64,000 nt of DNA, taken from assembly GCF_031082405.1 (NCBI RefSeq), contig NZ_JAVHJU010000004.1, positions 336,082 to 400,081 on the forward strand, in the 5' to 3' direction. Origin of the DNA: Amycolatopsis sp. A133 (GTDB taxonomy: Bacteria > Actinomycetota > Actinomycetes > Mycobacteriales > Pseudonocardiaceae). Below the pieces are notes generated by a model. That model was given only the letters and a program-made list of their open reading frames with translations. It ran no database searches and was not told the origin of the DNA. Positions 39,361 to 48,636 of the stretch are shown one piece after another (within the stretch, counting starts at the first letter, position 1; each line of letters opens with the position of its first letter). Both the position numbers and the translations under genes were made by a program.

Positions 39361-39414
39361 CCGGTGCCGCGAATGACTCATTCGCGGCACCGGAGGTCCC
39401 GAATGAGTCATTCG
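39361..39414. repeat. Near-perfect 33-bp palindrome plus a second related one
   Basis: 39361-39376 and 39378-39393 are exact reverse complements (16-bp arms around one central C; core CGAATGA-c-TCATTCG). The same core recurs at 39400-39414 as CGAATGA-g-TCATTCG. Two copies within 55 bp in an intergenic gap suggest a dispersed palindromic repeat family that could also stop transcription. Confidence 0.85.
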
Positions 39415-39546
39415 CGACGTTCCCGCGCGCCGCACCCGGCCGGCAGCGGCGGCGGAACCATTCACGCGACCGTGCCGGAGCCCCACCCTCTCCGTTCAGG
39501 GGAGAGCGGGGCCGGTGCCGGACCCCCAGGGAGGGCGGGGGCGCGC

Positions 39547-41343
39547 CTACCAGCGGGTGGGCCACACCACCTGCGCCGCGCCCTGGCCGCGGCGGACCGG
39601 TTCCGCCGCCGCCAGCCAGCGGCCGTCCCTCAGGCGCTCCACTCCCGTGGCCGCGCCGATCTCCGCCGGAGCCGTCGAGAAGCCCTGGCCGCGGGCTCGC
39701 AGGTCCGCCGTCTCCGGCTGGTCCAAGAACGCCTGCTCCACCTGGGCCGCTGCCGAGTTGCGCTGCGATGCCCGCGGGGCCGCGATCGCGTCCTCCAGGG
39801 ACAAGCCCCGGTCGAGGCGGCCGAGGATCACCTGCAGCACCGTGGTGATGATCGACGCTCCGCCCGGCGAACCCGTCGCGAAGAACGGGCGGCCGTGGTC
39901 CAGCACGATCGTCGGGGCCATCGACGAACGCGGGCGCTTGCCCGGGCCCGGGAGGTTCGGGTCGGGCACGCCCGGCGTCACCGGCGTGAACGAGAAGTCG
40001 GTCAGCTCGTTGTTCAGCAGGAACCCGCGGCCCGGCACCACGATGCCGCTGCCACCCTCCTGCTCGATCGTCAACGTGTACGCGACGACGTTGCCCCACT
40101 TGTCGGCGACCGTCAGGTGCGTGGTGTTCTCGCCTTCGTACGGCGTGGGCGCCGCCACAGAGCCGGCCGCGCACGGAACCGGCTTCCGGGGGTCGGCCGG
40201 GGCGACCGGGCTGGTCGCCGCCTTGTCCTTCGAGATCAGGCACGCCCGGGAGTCGGCGAAGCGCCGGCTCAGCAGCTCGCGCGCGGGGACGTCGACGAAC
40301 GCCGGGTCGCCGATCCAGCGGTTGCGGTCGGCGAAGGCGAAGCGGGTCGACTCCAGGAAGTACTGCAGGTAGTCGGCCTTGCTCGCGTGCTTGAGGTCGA
40401 AGTTCTCGAGGATGTTGAGCGCCTCGCCGACCGTCAGCCCGCCCGACGACGGCGCCGGCATGCCGTAGACGTCGAGACCCTCGTAACGCGCATGAGTCGG
40501 GTTGCGCTCGATCACGTCGTACGCGGCGAGGTCGCCGGTGGTCAGCTTCCCGGGCCGGACGTTCAGCGTCGACGCCGGGTCGACCGGCGGCTTCTGCACG
40601 GTCTTGGCGATGTCCGCGCCGATCGGGCCGTGGTACAGCGCGTCGACGCCGTGGCGTTCGAGCTGCGCGTACGTGGCGGCCAGGTCGGGGTTCTTGAAGA
40701 CCGTCCCGGGGGCGGGCGGTGCGCCGCCCGGCAGGTACAGCGACCGCGTCGACGGGAACGCGGAGAACCGCGCCGCGTTGTTCGCGATCTGCGTCTGGAA
40801 CGTCTGGTCGACGACGAAGCCCTTGCGCGCGAGGTTCTCCGCGGGCTTCAGCGCCTTCGCCAGCGACCGCGTCCCCCACTTGCGCAGCGCCTCGGCCCAG
40901 GTCGCGGGCGTGCCGGGCACGCCGACGCTCAGGCCGCTGGTGACGGCGTCGGCGAACGGCAGCGGCTTGCCGTTCTCGACGAAGAGGTTCTCGCCGGCGG
41001 TCTTCGGCGCGGTCTCGCGGCCGTCGAGGGTGTGCACGCGGTGGGTCTTGGCGTCGTAGTAGACGAAGAACCCGCCGCCGCCGACCCCGGCGGAGAACGG
41101 GTCGGTGACCCCGAGCGCGGCCGCGACCGCGACGGCCGCGTCGACGGCGTTCCCGCCGTCGCGCAGGACCTGGGTGCCGATCGCGGTGGCGTCGGCGTCG
41201 ATGCTGGCCACGGCGCCCCCGTAGCCGACGGCGACCGGCGACTTCGGGGTGGGCGTGGCGGCGGAGGCGGGCACAGCGACGCCGGCGGTGAGCACGGCGG
41301 CGACGGCCAGGACGAGCGTGGTTCGGCTCCAGTGCGCGGGCAT
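39547..41343 (-). CDS. ggt: Secreted gamma-glutamyltransferase
   Basis: A 598-aa exported N-terminal-nucleophile hydrolase that cleaves or transfers gamma-glutamyl groups of glutathione-like peptides. The signal peptide ends near VPASA. Large-subunit motifs are GGNAVDAAVAVAAALGVT, GVGGGGFFVYYD and MPAPSSGGLTVGEALNIL. Autocleavage occurs before Thr in YEGENTTHLTVAD. The small subunit has NNELTDFS, RSSMAPTIV and GSPGGASIITTV. A full-length enzyme. Divergent from the lysozyme gene across about 200 nt. Confidence 0.95.
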   Translation of the reverse strand: MPAHWSRTTLVLAVAAVLTAGVAVPASAATPTPKSPVAVGYGGAVASIDADATAIGTQVLRDGGNAVDAAVAVAAALGVTDPFSAGVGGGGFFVYYDAKTHRVHTLDGRETAPKTAGENLFVENGKPLPFADAVTSGLSVGVPGTPATWAEALRKWGTRSLAKALKPAENLARKGFVVDQTFQTQIANNAARFSAFPSTRSLYLPGGAPPAPGTVFKNPDLAATYAQLERHGVDALYHGPIGADIAKTVQKPPVDPASTLNVRPGKLTTGDLAAYDVIERNPTHARYEGLDVYGMPAPSSGGLTVGEALNILENFDLKHASKADYLQYFLESTRFAFADRNRWIGDPAFVDVPARELLSRRFADSRACLISKDKAATSPVAPADPRKPVPCAAGSVAAPTPYEGENTTHLTVADKWGNVVAYTLTIEQEGGSGIVVPGRGFLLNNELTDFSFTPVTPGVPDPNLPGPGKRPRSSMAPTIVLDHGRPFFATGSPGGASIITTVLQVILGRLDRGLSLEDAIAAPRASQRNSAAAQVEQAFLDQPETADLRARGQGFSTAPAEIGAATGVERLRDGRWLAAAEPVRRGQGAAQVVWPTRW

Positions 41344-41398
41344 GCGGGCGAGTCTGCCCCTTGACTTCCCCTCCTACAAGACGTCAATGGGGCCGAAA

Positions 41399-41435
41399 AA
41401 CCCCTATTGTGAACATTTAACGCGATTTAGGGGTT
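41399..41435. promoter_or_regulatory. Inverted repeat in AT-rich ggt/lysozyme intergenic region
   Basis: AACCCCTA (41399-41406) and TAGGGGTT (41428-41435) are exact reverse complements 21 nt apart, in an unusually AT-rich stretch (41390-41460) between divergent ggt and GH25 genes. It could bind a regulator of one or both promoters. Confidence 0.45.
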
Positions 41436-41547
41436 CGGGAAATTAAATCACATGGAGCAGTGACGATCCGGTGCGCCCTGTAACACAATCGTGCGGCGCG
41501 GCCTGCACACCGCGCACCGCGAGGGCAACCGGAAGGAACCACCGAAG

Positions 41548-42357
41548 ATGACTGCACCAAGACGGCACCGGCACCGCCTGCTCGGCGCCGCGCTCACGCT
41601 CTCGGCGTCCCTGCTGGCCGCGATGCCCGGCACCGCCGGCGCGGCACCGGGCCAGGACGCACCGGACAACCACGAGATGGGCGCGTCGATCCGCGCCCAC
41701 GACGGGGTGGCCCCGGCCGGGCTCGCCCCGGCGTCGGTGGACGCGAGCGTCCCCGGCATCGACGTGAGCTCCTACCAGGGCAACGTCAACTGGGCGTCGT
41801 ACTGGAGCGCGGGCAAGAGGTTCGCCTACGTCAAGGCGACCGAGGGCACCGGCTACCAGAACGCGTACTTCAGCCAGCAGTACACGGGGTCGTACAACGT
41901 CGGCATGATCCGCGGCGCGTACCACTACGGCCGCCCGGACCTCTCGGGCGGCGCGGCGCAGGCGGATTACTTCGTCGCCCACGGCGGCGGCTGGTCGAAG
42001 GACGGCAAGACGCTGCCGGGGACGCTCGACATCGAATGGGGCCCGGACAACGCCTGCTACGGCAAGACCCCGGCCCAGATGGTCGCGTGGATCAAGGCGT
42101 TCAGCGACGAGTACCACGCAAAGACGACCCGCTGGCCGGTCATCTACACGGCAACGAGCTGGTGGAGCCAGTGCACCGCCAACACCGGCGACTTCAGCTC
42201 GACGAACCCGCTGTGGGTGGCGCGCTACGCGTCGTCGGCGGGCACGCTGCCGTACCACTGGGGCTTCTACACGTTCTGGCAGTACAGCTCGTCGCCGATC
42301 GACCAGGACACGTTCAGCGCGGACATCTCGCGCCTGAAGGTGCTGGCGACCGGCTGA
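41548..42357 (+). CDS. Secreted GH25 muramidase (lysozyme)
   Basis: A 269-aa exported glycoside hydrolase family 25 protein that cleaves the MurNAc-GlcNAc bond in peptidoglycan. ATG 41548 follows GAAGG and begins a signal peptide ending near GTAGA. Catalytic features: GIDVSSYQGNVNW, FAYVKATEGTGY, IRGAYHYGRPD and the DIEWG segment (the D-x-E pair), with WQYSSSPID near the C-terminus. Roles in wall remodelling or bacteriolysis are both possible. A longer frame from 41491 is rejected. Confidence 0.93.
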   Translation: MTAPRRHRHRLLGAALTLSASLLAAMPGTAGAAPGQDAPDNHEMGASIRAHDGVAPAGLAPASVDASVPGIDVSSYQGNVNWASYWSAGKRFAYVKATEGTGYQNAYFSQQYTGSYNVGMIRGAYHYGRPDLSGGAAQADYFVAHGGGWSKDGKTLPGTLDIEWGPDNACYGKTPAQMVAWIKAFSDEYHAKTTRWPVIYTATSWWSQCTANTGDFSSTNPLWVARYASSAGTLPYHWGFYTFWQYSSSPIDQDTFSADISRLKVLATG

Positions 42358-42436
42358 TCCCGACTTTGTGCGGGTTCCGTGGGTGACGCGGCCGGCGAAG
42401 ACTCGACCGCGTCGCCCACGACGTGGAGGGAAACCC

Positions 42437-43788
42437 GTGCGCCTGTCCGCTCTGCTCCCCCTGCTCACCGCCGTTCCGCTGGTCGCCTTCCCCACGACCG
42501 CCGCGGCCGCGCCCGGCTGCTTCGGTTCCGCCGCCGCGCTGACCGTCGAGGAACACCGCCTGACCGCTTCGTTGCCGGCCGGCGGCCCCGCTGTCGGCCC
42601 CGGACTCGTGCGGCTGGCCGGGCTCGACCCGTTCGTCGCCGGCGTGAAGCGCGATCTGTGCGCCGCCCGCACCCCGCGCCGCGCCGCGCGCGTCGTCACG
42701 CAGGCCGGTGACCGGCTGTGGCGGACGGCCGTCGATCGCGCCCAGGGCCGCCGTCCGGGCCTGGGCACGCTCGACCGGTTCGACGACCGGCCCCTGTACT
42801 GGGCGCGGCTGCAGCTGAGCAGCGCGATCCGGCAGTGGCGGCCGTCGTTCGCGCTGCCGGACCGGGGTGCCCTGCTCACGGCGTTCGACCGGGGTTCACG
42901 CGGCCTCGACGACGTCCGGTTCCCGCTCGGGAAGACGCGGCGGGTGCTGGTGAGCGGCTTCGACCCGTTCCAGCTCGACGGCTCCGGCGTCCGGATCTCG
43001 AACCCGGCCGGGGCGTCCGCGCTGCAGCTGGACGGACGGGTCCTGGCCACGCCGTCGGGCCCCGCAGTGGTGCAGGCGGTGAACTTCCCGGTGGTGTGGG
43101 GCTACTTCGACGAAGGCATCGTCGAAGCGGCGTACGGCACGGCGTTGCGCGACCGCGGCCGGCGGCCGGACGTGCTCATGACGATCAGCCAGGGCCGCCC
43201 GGGCCGGTTCGACATCGAGCGCTGGGCCGGCGCCTGGCGCGGCGGTTTCCCGGACAACAACAACGTGTCCGTCACGGGCGGCGTCCCGCCGGCGGCGGGC
43301 TGGCCGCAGCCGGACGTCCAGTTCATCGAGACGACCCTGCCGTACGCGCGGATGCTCGAGGTGACCGGCGCCTACCCGGTGAACTTCAACCCGGCGTTCT
43401 GCGTCTGGCCGGACGCCACGCACCCGGGCGCCGGACCCCGGTGTGCCGTTCGGACGCCCCGGCGCCCGGGGAGATCGCGGCGTCGGGAGGCGGCGGGAAC
43501 TACCTGTCGAACGAATCGATGTTCCGCAGCAACCGGCTGCGCCTCGGCCTGGGCCTGACCGCCCTGCCGGGCGGCCACCTGCACACACCGGTGCTGGGCC
43601 AGCCCACGGCACCGGAAGCGTTGACGGACCCGGACTTCGAGGCGCGGCGGCAGGCCATCGCGGCCGAGGTGGTCTTGCTGGCCACGGCCGCCGCCGCGGG
43701 CGACCGGACTCCGGCCACTCCCCCGCCCACCGCGGATTCCCCGCGCGCCGCGATGGAGTCGCTGCCGGGCACGGTCCTGCCGGGCTGA
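42437..43788 (+). pseudogene. Secreted pyroglutamyl-peptidase-like gene with a frameshift
   Basis: GTG 42437 follows GGAGG and opens a signal peptide (RLSALLPLLTAVPLVAFPTTA). The frame runs through VLVSGFDPFQLDG and DVLMTISQGRPG, as in C15 pyroglutamyl peptidases, to NFNPAFCVWPDATHPG (about 43430). Homology then continues in the next frame (SGGGGNYLSNESMF, GGHLHTPVLG) to the stop at 43788, whereas the first frame degenerates and ends at 43558. One base missing near the CCCC run at 43435-43439 would restore it. In C15 peptidases the NYLSNE position holds the catalytic Cys (YVCN); here it is Ser. Either a broken gene, a sequencing error, or -1 frameshifting. Confidence 0.75.
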
Positions 43789-43790
43789 CG

Positions 43791-43855
43791 CCGTGCCGCC
43801 CCTTCGGCCACGCCTGATTCCCCTTCGGCCACCCGGGATCGAGGGGGCGGCACGG
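43791..43855. terminator. Long terminator hairpin with internal direct repeat
   Basis: CCGTGCCGCCCC (43791-43802) and GGGGCGGCACGG (43844-43855) pair perfectly. The loop carries two copies of CCCCTTCGGCCAC (43799-43811 and 43820-43832). It lies between the convergent stops at 43788 and 43860 and probably serves both genes. Confidence 0.85.
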
Positions 43856-43859
43856 CTCT

Positions 43860-45956
43860 CTAAATGAGGTCCAGCGGATCCACCTGGACGCGGATCGGTT
43901 CCGTCGCCTTCTTCGCGTCCCGGCGGGCCGCCGCCGCGTGGATCGAGGCCGCCAGGGTTTTGCCCTCGGCCCGGGAAACGCGGACCAAAGCCCGCTCTCG
44001 CTCGGCGTTGCCCTCTTCGTCCACCTCGCCGATCGGGACCGGGCCCAGGACCTCGCCCGACTCCGGCAGGGGCAGATCCGAGAGAAAACCGGCCACCGCG
44101 TCCGGGCTGCCCTCCACGCTCGCCATCCGCATCGCCGGGGGGAAGCCCAGCTCGCGGCGCTCCGCCAGCTCCTGGCCCGCGTGCCACGCCGGGTCCCAGC
44201 GGACCAGGGCCTGGACCACCGCCAGCCCCGCCTCCGCGCCGACGATGACACGACCGCCGGACGCGGCCGGGCGGACCAGGGCCGCCGCCGCCATCCAGCG
44301 GCGCAACGTCTCCTCGCCCGCGCGGAGGTCCTGGCGGCCCAGCAGGGCCCAGCCGTCGAGGAGCAGCGCTGCGCCGTAACCGCCCTCCGCCACCGGCTCC
44401 GCTCCCGGGGTGCACACCACCAGCGACGGTTTGCCCGGCACCGATTCGAGGACCTCCGCCGCCCCCGACGTGCGGACCGGGACGCCCGGGAACGCGCGGC
44501 CGAGCTCCTCCGCCGTCCGCTTCGCGCCGACGATCACCGCGCGCAGCCGGACCGAGCCGCACGCCGTGCAGCGGAACGCCGTTTCGGGGACGCCGCACCA
44601 GCGGCACGCCGGCGGCTTCGGCTGCCCGTCGAGCGAGCCGCCGGGCAGCGCCAGCGGCCCCGCGCAGCGGCGGCAGTGCGCCGGTGTCCGGCAGTTCCCG
44701 CAGGCCAGGCCGGGCACGTACCCGCGCCGCGGCACCTGCACCAGTACCGGGAGGTCCGCCGCGAACGCCTGCCGCGCCGCTTCGAACGCCACCGCCGGCA
44801 GGCGCGCGACCCGGGCGGCCTCGTCGCGGGCGACGTCGAAGTCTTCGCCGACCGGGGTGACGCGGGGGGCCGCGGACCGCAGCGTCGCACGATCCGCGAG
44901 CACCGGCACGGCCCAGCCCGACTCGACCAGGAGCTGCGCTTCGGCCGTCCGGGCGAACCCGCCGACCAGCAGGGACGCCTTCGCCGCGTGGGCGCGGTCC
45001 ATGAGGACGTCCCGGACGTGGGGGTACGGCGCGTGCTGGTCGAGGTGCAGGTCGTCGCCGTCGTCCCAGACGGCGAACAGGCCGGGGTCGTGGACCGGCG
45101 CGAACATCGCCGCCCGCGTCCCGACCACCACCCGCACCGCGCCGCGCAGCACGGCCAGCCAGCGCCGGTACCGCTCGGCGGGCCCGAGGCCGGCGATCAG
45201 CGCCACCACGGCGTCCTCGCCCACCAGCGCCGCGCAGGCCGCGTGCACCCGGGTCAGGTCGCGGTGGTCCGGCACCACCAGCACCGCCCCCCGGCCCGCG
45301 GCGGCCACGGCAGCCGCGGCCTCGGCGAGCCGCCGCGGCCAGTCTTCGCCCGGCAGGGCCTGCCAGACGGCGTTCGCGGGCTTGGCCTCGGCGAGGGCCT
45401 CCAGGAACGCCGGGCCGCGCTGGTAGCGCGCCCAGGCCGCGGTGTCCGGTGCCGCCGGCAGCGCCGCGGGCGCGGGCGGCGGCTCGCCCTCGGCCTTGGC
45501 GTGCCGGGGCGGGATCGCGAGGCGCAGGACGTCGGACAGCGTGCCGCCGTAGCGGTCGGCGACCGCCCGGCACAGCGCGTGCAGCGACGGCGGCAGCACC
45601 GGCTCGGCCGACGTCACGCGGTCGAGGAACGCCAGCTTGCTGCCGTAGTCGCTGGTCTCGCCGCGGTCGATCAGGTAGCCGTCGACCAGCTGCCCGGCGA
45701 ACCGGACGCGGACGCGGCAGCCCGGCACGGCGGTCTCGTGCAGCTTCTCCGGCACGAGGTAGTCGAAGGTGCGGTCCAGGTGGGCCAGCGGGATGTCGAC
45801 GACGACCCGCGCGACCGGCCGCTCGGGCGCGGGCTGCGGGGCGCCCTTCGCCTTCTCCCCCGGCTTCGGCTTCTTCCGGGCGCGCGAGGGTGCCGCCTGG
45901 GGTGCGGGCGGCTGCTCCGGGAGGTCCCAGAGAGCGGCGGGCTCGGTGCTGCTCAC
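43860..45956 (-). CDS. priA: Replication restart protein PriA, helicase motifs degenerate
   Basis: A 698-aa primosomal protein N'. The N-terminal 3'-DNA-binding domain (VDIPLAHLDRTFDYLVPEKL, VRFAGQLVDGYLIDRGETSDY) and the Cys-rich zinc module (CGNCRTPAHCRRCAG, CRWCGVPETAFRCTACG) are clear. As known for actinobacterial PriA, the ATPase motifs are lost: the Walker A position reads LPGEDWPRRL and the DEEH box reads WDDGDDLHLDQ. It probably works as a structural loader. GTG 45956 (MSSTEPAALWDL) is preferred to the frame from 46079, which runs through intergenic repeats. Downstream of metK. Confidence 0.92.
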   Translation of the reverse strand: MSSTEPAALWDLPEQPPAPQAAPSRARKKPKPGEKAKGAPQPAPERPVARVVVDIPLAHLDRTFDYLVPEKLHETAVPGCRVRVRFAGQLVDGYLIDRGETSDYGSKLAFLDRVTSAEPVLPPSLHALCRAVADRYGGTLSDVLRLAIPPRHAKAEGEPPPAPAALPAAPDTAAWARYQRGPAFLEALAEAKPANAVWQALPGEDWPRRLAEAAAAVAAAGRGAVLVVPDHRDLTRVHAACAALVGEDAVVALIAGLGPAERYRRWLAVLRGAVRVVVGTRAAMFAPVHDPGLFAVWDDGDDLHLDQHAPYPHVRDVLMDRAHAAKASLLVGGFARTAEAQLLVESGWAVPVLADRATLRSAAPRVTPVGEDFDVARDEAARVARLPAVAFEAARQAFAADLPVLVQVPRRGYVPGLACGNCRTPAHCRRCAGPLALPGGSLDGQPKPPACRWCGVPETAFRCTACGSVRLRAVIVGAKRTAEELGRAFPGVPVRTSGAAEVLESVPGKPSLVVCTPGAEPVAEGGYGAALLLDGWALLGRQDLRAGEETLRRWMAAAALVRPAASGGRVIVGAEAGLAVVQALVRWDPAWHAGQELAERRELGFPPAMRMASVEGSPDAVAGFLSDLPLPESGEVLGPVPIGEVDEEGNAERERALVRVSRAEGKTLAASIHAAAARRDAKKATEPIRVQVDPLDLI

Positions 45957-45993
45957 GCCCTGATCTCTACCAGACCCCACCGACAACGGGACC

Positions 45994-46056
45994 GGAGAGG
46001 CATCTCGCGTGACTGGGAGGGCATCACGCGTGATTGGAGGGGCATCACGTGAGATT
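45994..46056. repeat. Three tandem 21-bp repeats with palindromic core
   Basis: Units 45994-46014, 46015-46035 and 46036-46056 share the pattern GGnGnGGCATCaCGCGTGAyT; the middle unit contains ATCACGCGTGAT, a perfect 12-bp palindrome, and the outer units are variants. They lie between metK and priA. They may be protein-binding sites or another intergenic repeat family. Confidence 0.85.
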
Positions 46057-46070
46057 CCCTCGGACACGAG

Positions 46071-46105
46071 GAAGGCCACCCCGGGGAACCCGCGGGGTGG
46101 CCTTC
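46071..46105 (-). terminator. metK terminator hairpin
   Basis: GAAGGCCACCCC (46071-46082) and GGGGTGGCCTTC (46094-46105) are perfect 12-bp arms with an 11-nt loop, 14 nt past the metK stop on the minus strand. Confidence 0.85.
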
Positions 46106-46118
46106 ACCGGATCGTGCG

Positions 46119-47333
46119 TCAGGCGCCCGCCGCGGCCTTGAGGGCTTCGGCGCGGGCCGTGCTCTCCCACGGGAGGCCCAGCTCGGGCCGGCCGAAGTGG
46201 CCGTACGCCGCCGTCGGGGCGTAGATCGGGCGCAGCAGGTCGAGGTCGCGGATGATCGCGGCGGGCCGCAGGTCGAAGACCTCGGTGATGGCCTGCTGGA
46301 TCTTCGACGGGTCGACCGTCTCGGTGCCGAACGTCTCGACGAACAGGCCGACCGGGGCCGCCTTGCCAATCGCGTAGGCGACCTGGACCTCGGTCCGCTG
46401 GGCCAGGCCCGCGGCGACGACGTTCTTGGCCACCCAGCGCATCGCGTACGCGGCCGAGCGGTCGACCTTGGACGGGTCCTTGCCGGAGAACGCGCCGCCG
46501 CCGTGGCGGGCCATGCCGCCGTAGGTGTCGACGATGATCTTGCGCCCGGTCAGGCCGGCGTCGCCCATCGGGCCGCCGATGACGAACCGGCCGGTCGGGT
46601 TGACCAGCAGGCGCGCGTTCGACGTGTCGATGCCCAGGCCCTCGAGCTCGGGGCCGACGACGTGCTCCTTGACGTCGACGCTGAGCATCCGGTCCAGGTC
46701 GATGCCATCGGCGTGCTGCGAGGACACGACGACCGTGTCGAGCCGGACCGGCTGGTCGCCGGCGTACTCGATGGTCACCTGGGTCTTGCCGTCCGGGCGC
46801 AGGTACGGCAGCACGCCGTCCTTGCGGACCGCGGTCAGCCGCTTCGAGAGCCGGTGGGCCAGCGCGATCGGCAGCGGCATCAGCTCGGGGGTGTCCGAGC
46901 AGGCGTAGCCGAACATCAGGCCCTGGTCGCCGGCACCCTGGCGGTTGATCTCGTCGTCGTCCGACTCCACCCGCGACTCGTACGCGGTGTCGACGCCCTG
47001 GGCGATGTCGGGCGACTGCGAACCGATCGCGACGTTGACGCCGCAGGAGTTGCCGTCGAAGCCCTTGGCGGAGGAGTCGTAGCCGATCTTGAGGATGACG
47101 TCGCGGACGATCGTCGGGATGTCGGCGTACGCCTCGGTGGTCACCTCGCCGGCCACGTGCACCTGGCCGGTGGTGATCAGGGTCTCGACCGCGACGCGGC
47201 TGCGAGGATCCTTCGACAGCAGGCCGTCGAGGATCGAGTCGCTGATGGCGTCGCAAATCTTGTCGGGGTGCCCTTCGGTCACCGACTCCGAGGTGAACAA
47301 TCTGCTGCTAGACGCGGTCACGGTGGCCGTCAC
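46119..47333 (-). CDS. metK: S-adenosylmethionine synthetase
   Basis: A 404-aa enzyme making SAM from ATP and methionine. Motifs: [40 protein letters not shown], and the P-loop-like [19 protein letters not shown]. The GTG at 47333 gives the usual length; GTG 47321 is an alternative and the extension to 47372 is not. A short upstream region (about 80 nt) separates it from coaBC, and no SAM riboswitch-like fold was recognised there. Confidence 0.97.
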   Translation of the reverse strand: MTATVTASSSRLFTSESVTEGHPDKICDAISDSILDGLLSKDPRSRVAVETLITTGQVHVAGEVTTEAYADIPTIVRDVILKIGYDSSAKGFDGNSCGVNVAIGSQSPDIAQGVDTAYESRVESDDDEINRQGAGDQGLMFGYACSDTPELMPLPIALAHRLSKRLTAVRKDGVLPYLRPDGKTQVTIEYAGDQPVRLDTVVVSSQHADGIDLDRMLSVDVKEHVVGPELEGLGIDTSNARLLVNPTGRFVIGGPMGDAGLTGRKIIVDTYGGMARHGGGAFSGKDPSKVDRSAAYAMRWVAKNVVAAGLAQRTEVQVAYAIGKAAPVGLFVETFGTETVDPSKIQQAITEVFDLRPAAIIRDLDLLRPIYAPTAAYGHFGRPELGLPWESTARAEALKAAAGA

Positions 47334-47415
47334 TTCCTCACCTAGACGTCGGATGCCCCGCAAGTTAGGCACCCCTTATTTGGTGCAAGCGTACTGACTA
47401 TCGCTCGGGGGACGG

Positions 47416-48636
47416 TCAACGCTTCATGAAGCTCACAACAGCGTCCCACACCGTGGACGCCAAAGCGGCTTTCTGCGCGAGAGGTAGGGGTTGTTCTGTG
47501 GCATCGGCCCCGAGGAGCCAGCCCGAGTTGTCCTCGGTGCCGAACGCCTTGCCGTCGCCGACGGCGTTGACGACCAGCAAGTCGGCGCCCTTGCGCTTGA
47601 GCTTCGCGCGGGCGTGGTCGAGGACGCTGCCGTGCTCGTCGCCGGTTTCCGCGGCGAATCCCACGACGACCTGTCCGGGACGCCGGTTCTGCACCAGTTC
47701 GGCGAGGATGTCGGCGTTGCGGTCGAGGGTGATGACGGGGTCGGGCCGGCCGTCGGACTTCTTGATCTTGTGCTCGGCCCGGTTCGCCGGCCGGAAGTCG
47801 GCGACGGCGGCGGCCATCACGACGACGTCCGCCGACCGGGCCGCGGCGTGCACGGCCTGCCGCAGCTCCTCCGCCGTCGAGACGCGTTGCACCGTGGCGC
47901 CCGCCGGGTCGGGCAGGGCGACGGTGTGCGCGGCGACCAGGGTGACCTCGGCGCCGCGCTGGGCGGCGACGCGGGCCAGTGCGTAGCCCTGCTTGCCGGA
48001 CGAGCGGTTGCCCAGGTAGCGGACCGGGTCGAGGGGTTCGCGCGTGCCGCCCGCGGACACGACCACGCGGACGCCTTCGAGGTCGCGCGGGAGGGCGTCC
48101 GGGCGGGCCAGCAGCAGCCGCGCCAGGTCGACGATCTCGGCCGGGTTCGCCAGGCGGCCCTTGCCGGTGTCGGCGCCCGTCAGCCGGCCGGAGTCGGGCT
48201 CGGTGACGACCATGCCGCGCGAGCGCAGCAGGGCCACGTTGTCGCGGGTCGCGGGGTGCTCCCACATCTCCGTGTGCATCGCCGGGAAGAAGGCGACCGG
48301 GCACCGGGCGGTGAGCAGGGTGTTGGTCAGCAGGTCGTCGGCGAGGCCGTGGGCGGCCTTGGCCAGGAGGTTCGCCGTGGCCGGGACGACCAGGACGAGA
48401 TCGGCTTCCTTGCCGACGCGGACGTGCTGGACCTCGGGCACCTCGGTGAACACACCCGTGTGCACCGGGTGCCCGGAGAGGGCTTCGAAGGTGGCCGCGC
48501 CGACGAAGTTCAACGCGGCTTCGGTGGGGACCACGCGGACGTCGTGACCGGACTCCGTCAGCCCGCGCAGGACCTCACAGGCCTTGTAGGCGGCGATCCC
48601 GCCGCCCACGCCCAGGACGACGCGGGGTTTACTCAC
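47416..48636 (-). CDS. coaBC: Bifunctional phosphopantothenoylcysteine decarboxylase/synthetase
   Basis: A 406-aa fusion of coenzyme A synthesis. The CoaC part (about 1-185) has [19 protein letters not shown] and [16 protein letters not shown]. The CoaB part (about 190-405) has [20 protein letters not shown], the KIKKSDG loop and VGFAAETGD. Together they convert 4'-phosphopantothenate to 4'-phosphopantetheine. GTG 48636 overlaps the rpoZ stop by 8 nt; the extension to 48783 is a shadow of rpoZ. Confidence 0.97.
   Translation of the reverse strand: MSKPRVVLGVGGGIAAYKACEVLRGLTESGHDVRVVPTEAALNFVGAATFEALSGHPVHTGVFTEVPEVQHVRVGKEADLVLVVPATANLLAKAAHGLADDLLTNTLLTARCPVAFFPAMHTEMWEHPATRDNVALLRSRGMVVTEPDSGRLTGADTGKGRLANPAEIVDLARLLLARPDALPRDLEGVRVVVSAGGTREPLDPVRYLGNRSSGKQGYALARVAAQRGAEVTLVAAHTVALPDPAGATVQRVSTAEELRQAVHAAARSADVVVMAAAVADFRPANRAEHKIKKSDGRPDPVITLDRNADILAELVQNRRPGQVVVGFAAETGDEHGSVLDHARAKLKRKGADLLVVNAVGDGKAFGTEDNSGWLLGADATEQPLPLAQKAALASTVWDAVVSFMKR

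Larger units (their letters stand above)
39131..39546. other. Gene-free stretch rich in palindromes
   Basis: About 415 bases between fmt (start 39130) and the end of the gamma-glutamyltransferase gene (39547), both leftward. Contents: a presumed fmt promoter near 39140-39250 (not resolved), the GGATCC hairpin at 39312-39335, and the GAATGA/TCATTC palindromes at 39361-39414. Frames crossing it are GC shadows without ribosome sites. Confidence 0.5.

Noticed and set aside
41436..41547. Cyclic di-AMP (ydaO-type) riboswitch before the secreted lysozyme
   Set aside because: Such elements precede some wall hydrolase genes, but the expected conserved stems were not found.
43430..43442. Programmed -1 frameshift site in the pyroglutamyl-peptidase-like gene
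   Set aside because: The sequence around the CCCC run does not fit a canonical X-XXY-YYZ slippery heptamer; a deletion or sequencing error is simpler.
47334..47415. SAM riboswitch upstream of metK
   Set aside because: Only about 80 nt are available and no conserved SAM riboswitch core could be recognised.
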